This document shows positions 6,332-7,808 of a stretch of 7,808 nt of DNA, piece after piece. This DNA comes from Microcaldota archaeon. Lineage in GTDB: Archaea > Micrarchaeota > Micrarchaeia > Micrarchaeales > CABMGC01. Location: positions 348 through 8,155 of the forward strand of contig DAIDLJ010000032.1 of NCBI GenBank assembly GCA_027449585.1. Direction: 5' to 3'. The notes under the pieces were generated by a model. The model did no database searches and was not told the DNA's origin. It saw nothing but the letters and a program-made list of their open reading frames with translations. The first letter of the stretch is position 1; every line of letters starts with the position of its first letter. Position numbers and translations under genes: made by a program.

Positions 6332-6455
6332 TGGCGAGGGGGAGATTTGAACACCCGATCTCTAGATTTCTTAGCAGTCATCGCAGTAAATGCTCATCAC
6401 TCATAAAAGCTTAGCATATGAGTCTAGCGCTCTAACCAGGCTGAGCTACCCCGCC
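6332..6455 (-). tRNA. tRNA with anticodon CAT, intron-containing; probably elongator Met
   Basis: The exons (6455-6417 and 6367-6332) give a 75-base tRNA. The acceptor stem pairs GGCGGGG with CCTCGCC, the D stem GCTC with GAGC, and the anticodon stem CTAGA with TCTAG. The loop has anticodon CAT (6420-6418); the T arm has loop TTCAAAT and one T-T mismatch. A73 is the discriminator and CCA is not encoded. The G1-C72 pair and lack of three G-C pairs in the anticodon stem argue against an initiator. Elongator Met is most likely, as archaeal elongator Met tRNAs often carry introns. An Ile2 tRNA read through modified C34 cannot be fully excluded. Confidence 0.88.
6368..6416 (-). other. Archaeal tRNA intron, 49 bases, at position 37/38
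   Basis: The extra sequence lies exactly between A37 and A38, the canonical archaeal site. A bulge-helix-bulge can be drawn with CTCA (32-35) facing TAAG near the 3' end of the intron, with one C-A mismatch. That is a relaxed form of the splicing-endonuclease substrate. The intron also contains TATGAGT, complementary to ACTCATA spanning the anticodon loop. Confidence 0.75.
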
Positions 6456-6480
6456 ATCATGATTTATTGATTTGAACTTG

Positions 6481-6488
6481 TTTTTAAA
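6481..6488 (-). promoter_or_regulatory. TATA box for the tRNA-CAT gene
   Basis: The minus strand reads TTTAAAAA, centred about 30 bases before the 5' end of the tRNA at 6455. Transcription would begin a few bases upstream of the mature end. Confidence 0.55.
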
Positions 6489-6502
6489 GTTAATGTAGGC
6501 CG

Positions 6503-6510
6503 TTTAAATA
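6503..6510 (+). promoter_or_regulatory. TATA box for the NadM-like gene
   Basis: TTTAAATA is a near-ideal box A. Transcription is predicted near 6532, leaving a leader of about 33 bases before ATG 6565. TAGGAT (6555-6560) just before the start may serve as a weak ribosome binding site. The box lies only about 20 bases from the divergent tRNA promoter. Confidence 0.6.
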
Positions 6511-6564
6511 TCAGGCCTAGCTAGAGTCTTCTAAGCGCCGCTTGGAGTTGCGGGTAGGATTAGT

Positions 6565-7122
6565 ATGATCAAGACCAGTAATTGCACTACGCAGTCTGAA
6601 CCTAGGACAATCGGAGTGGTGATGGGCAGGTTCCAGCCATTCCACCTAAGCCATCTATCAAGCCTTGAGAGGGATCTTGAAGGCGTGGATAAGCTTATAA
6701 TCCTGGTTTCAGACCTGCCACGGCTTAATTACAGGCGCGCTCCGAAGTTTTTCTCGGCTAAGGAGAACCCGTTCAGCTATGGCGAGAGGAAGGAGATGAT
6801 AGCAAGAGCGCTTGAAGAAGACGCCCGCATAAGCAGTGATAAGTTTTCAATACAGCCATTCACAAAGTATTTGCTTGGACTTCACAGAAAAGACAATGAC
6901 CAAAATACCTATCTTGTCGCCAGCCATGAGAAATTATCCAAGTATCTCAAGACAGTGTTAAAGAGGAAAGGTAGGCGAGTAAAGACTTACAGCAGTGAAC
7001 GCGAGGTCGGGATACATGCATCGGAAATCAGGTCGCTGCTAAGAGATGGAAGACCCTGGGAGCACCTTGTCCCTATGGCTACAGCAGAGGTCATACGCAG
7101 GAAAGCCGGGCGCCTGTCATAA
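6565..7122 (+). CDS. nadM: Nicotinamide-nucleotide adenylyltransferase, archaeal NadM type
   Basis: This 185-residue nucleotidyltransferase most likely makes NAD from NMN and ATP in the cytoplasm. Residues 16-31 contain the class signature: a first strand (IGVVMGRF) followed by GRFQPFHLSH, with His27 and His30 as the HxxH nucleotide-binding pair. Near the end, HASEIRSLLRDGRPWEHLVP (151-170) matches the second signature, normally ISxTxIR, and the PWExLVP ending usual in archaeal NadM. PFSYGERKEMIARAL (69-83) corresponds to the family's PFTxxERxEMI region. It is slightly longer than typical NadM, with about 12 extra N-terminal residues and some insertions (51-66, 105-116). A related cytidylyltransferase-like specificity (FMN, pantetheine phosphate) is possible but fits less well. 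The ATG at 6565 has an upstream promoter; a start at Met20 would remove the first strand. Confidence 0.78.
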   Translation: MIKTSNCTTQSEPRTIGVVMGRFQPFHLSHLSSLERDLEGVDKLIILVSDLPRLNYRRAPKFFSAKENPFSYGERKEMIARALEEDARISSDKFSIQPFTKYLLGLHRKDNDQNTYLVASHEKLSKYLKTVLKRKGRRVKTYSSEREVGIHASEIRSLLRDGRPWEHLVPMATAEVIRRKAGRLS

Positions 7123-7160
7123 ATTGATTTGGTCCGACTTTTGCGACTTATGAATGAAGG

Positions 7161-7168
7161 TTTATAAT
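7161..7168 (+). promoter_or_regulatory. TATA box for tRNA-His
   Basis: TTTATAAT lies about 40 bases before the tRNA. Transcription is predicted near 7190, leaving roughly 15 leader bases for removal by 5' processing. Confidence 0.55.
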
Positions 7169-7204
7169 TGAGTTTGGCTACTTATAGAGTTACCACATAC
7201 CAAT

Positions 7205-7277
7205 GGCCTTGGTAGTGTAACGGCTCGCATAGGAGACTGTGGATCTCTTGGACCGGGTTCGACTCCCGGCCGAGGCC
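7205..7277 (+). tRNA. tRNA-His (GTG anticodon)
   Basis: The cloverleaf has an eight-pair acceptor stem: GGCCTTGG pairs with CCGAGGCC through one G-T wobble. The D stem GTGT/GCAT includes two wobble pairs. The anticodon stem GGAGA/TCTCT encloses the loop CTGTGGA with anticodon GTG (7239-7241). The T stem CCGGG/CCCGG holds TTCGACT. The encoded G-1 facing C73 is the hallmark identity element of histidine tRNA and supports the anticodon call. There is no intron and no encoded CCA. Confidence 0.93.
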
Positions 7278-7454
7278 CTTTAAGCTTATTTCAGGCGATC
7301 GGTTCCCTAAGCAACTCCGCAGGGAGGGGGTTAGCTGACACAAAAGTTTTGCGCTGGAGATTTTTTACCTCTGAAATTCTGGACAGAATGAATAGCTTTA
7401 ATATGCTTTCTGGAGTTTGGGATGGAGGAATGGAACAGCGCTGATCGAGTTTGG
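7278..7454. other. Non-coding stretch between tRNA-His and the reductase promoter
   Basis: I see no convincing gene here. A plus-strand frame is open from about 7280 to 7444, but its first ATG is at 7388 and would encode only 18 residues without a promoter at suitable distance. Short inverted repeats occur (CTCC-GCA-GGGAG at 7315-7326 and CAAAAGTTTTG at 7341-7351). None forms a recognisable riboswitch, and no cobalamin riboswitch motif was found despite the cobalamin-dependent gene downstream. Confidence 0.5.
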
Positions 7455-7462
7455 TTTAAATA
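7455..7462 (+). promoter_or_regulatory. TATA box for ribonucleotide reductase
   Basis: TTTAAATA predicts transcription near 7483-7485, with a leader of about 47 bases before ATG 7531. Both NrdR-box-like dyads lie downstream of the box: the first covers the predicted start of transcription, the second is within the leader. Confidence 0.65.
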
Positions 7463-7469
7463 CCTTATT

Positions 7470-7485
7470 ACACTACAAGTAGTGT
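7470..7485. promoter_or_regulatory. NrdR-box-like operator, copy 1
   Basis: ACACTACAAGTAGTGT has perfect seven-base arms around AA. Against the bacterial NrdR consensus (acaCwAtATaTwGtgt, from memory) it matches the outer arms and the CwA and TwG cores; the inner T and A are replaced symmetrically by C and G. It covers the predicted transcription start of a ribonucleotide reductase gene, the standard NrdR target. Confidence 0.65.
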
Positions 7486-7501
7486 TGGGTATTGCTGGAG
7501 A

Positions 7502-7517
7502 GCACAACATGTTGTAT
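7502..7517. promoter_or_regulatory. NrdR-box-like operator, copy 2
   Basis: This site contains the perfect 12-base palindrome ACAACATGTTGT (7504-7515). It aligns with copy 1 through the core CWACAWGTWG. Its centre is exactly 32 bases from that of copy 1, about three helical turns, the kind of spacing known for paired NrdR boxes. It lies in the leader, 13 bases before the start codon. Confidence 0.58.
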
Positions 7518-7530
7518 ATGGGCGATTTAT

Positions 7531-7808
7531 ATGGAAGAGAACAAGAATGAGGCTAAAGCAGTAGAGAAAAGTGAGACTTTGAAGACGGAGCAGGTAGTCC
7601 TGCCCCGCGAGACGCTTGACTTCTTTAAGGGAGATGAGATACGGGCTAGGGTGTTCTTTGAGAAATACGCCCTCAAGGATGAATCAGGAAAGCCGATTGA
7701 AAAGCTCCCTTCGGAGATGTGGGACAGGGTTGCCAGGGAGATAGCCGGAGTCGAGGCATCGGATGACAAGAAAAGGGAATGGACGGAAAAATTCAGATGG
7801 CTTCTTGG
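7531..7808 (+). CDS. nrdJ: Adenosylcobalamin-dependent (class II) ribonucleotide reductase, N-terminal part
   Basis: The frame is open to the window edge, giving the first 92 residues plus part of codon 93. After a charged, probably flexible leader (1-24), the segment DFFKGDEIRARVFFEKYALK (30-49) and EKLPSEMWDRVAREIAGVE (57-75), then REWTEKFRWLL (82-92), match the N-terminus of class II ribonucleotide reductases as recalled. These enzymes make deoxyribonucleotides from ribonucleotides with adenosylcobalamin and need no oxygen. The catalytic cysteines and the C-terminal redox pair lie beyond the window. No ATP-cone precedes the segment, so allosteric activity control of that type appears absent at this end. 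Paired NrdR-like boxes precede the gene. An overlapping ATG at 7518 in another frame stops after ten codons and is not the start. Confidence 0.8.
   Translation, partial: MEENKNEAKAVEKSETLKTEQVVLPRETLDFFKGDEIRARVFFEKYALKDESGKPIEKLPSEMWDRVAREIAGVEASDDKKREWTEKFRWLL

Noticed and set aside
7280..7444. Open plus-strand frame after tRNA-His as a remnant gene or integrated element
   Set aside because: There is no start codon until 7388, no recognisable protein and no repeat of the tRNA 3' end that would mark an attachment site; an open frame of this length can arise by chance.
7278..7530. Cobalamin riboswitch before the class II reductase
   Set aside because: I could not find the conserved B12-box or a matching multi-stem layout, and the dyads there are explained better as protein-binding operators.
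7518..7550. Ten-codon frame overlapping the reductase start, as a leader peptide
   Set aside because: It has no ribosome binding site and no regulatory residue run, and the overlap with ATG 7531 is probably accidental.
1..7808. CRISPR array, insertion sequence or prophage
   Set aside because: No regularly spaced direct repeats, transposase or phage genes, or terminal inverted repeats were seen.

Overview
The window reads as archaeal chromosomal DNA. The support is: TATA boxes placed about 25 bases before start codons (several genes appear leaderless), a tRNA gene with an intron at the canonical archaeal 37/38 site, an archaeal-type NMN adenylyltransferase, two Lrp/AsnC-type regulators, and a class II ribonucleotide reductase. 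The lineage cannot be fixed from the sequence alone. A small-genome or acidophilic lineage (DPANN/Micrarchaeota or Thermoplasmatota) is only a guess. By eye, the left part (about 1-2850) is more AT-rich than 3200-7120.

Left block, minus strand (8-2842): an Lrp/AsnC regulator (2447-2842), then an M20-family zinc amidohydrolase/peptidase (1250-2389), then a GNAT acetyltransferase-like protein whose C-terminal domain resembles beta-lysine acetyltransferases (8-1099). Each has its own plausible TATA box. The 1100-1249 gap and the adjoining stop codon carry two copies of a near-palindromic motif. A small basic protein of unknown function (2972-3145) is transcribed divergently from the regulator. 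It ends at a strong hairpin plus T-tract (3159-3197) that also serves the converging gene on the right.

Middle block: DAHP synthase, the first enzyme of aromatic amino acid biosynthesis (3217-4242, minus), is divergent from a second Lrp/AsnC regulator (4344-4790, plus). The short shared promoter region contains a perfect 17-base dyad at the regulator's start, so this is a candidate local control circuit for the shikimate pathway. The regulator converges, with one base between stop codons, on a UDP-sugar epimerase-like SDR (4792-5700, minus). That gene is divergent from an unrecognised four-helix membrane protein (5792-6295, plus).

Right block: an intron-containing tRNA with anticodon CAT, most likely elongator Met (6332-6455, minus), is divergent from a NadM-type NMN adenylyltransferase (6565-7122, plus). 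Next come tRNA-His with an encoded G-1 (7205-7277, plus), a 253-base non-coding gap, and the N-terminal part of an adenosylcobalamin-dependent ribonucleotide reductase, cut by the window edge (7531 onward). Between the TATA box and the start codon of that gene lie two 16-base dyads whose centres are exactly 32 bases apart. Both resemble the bacterial NrdR box. This tandem operator is the most notable observation in the window.
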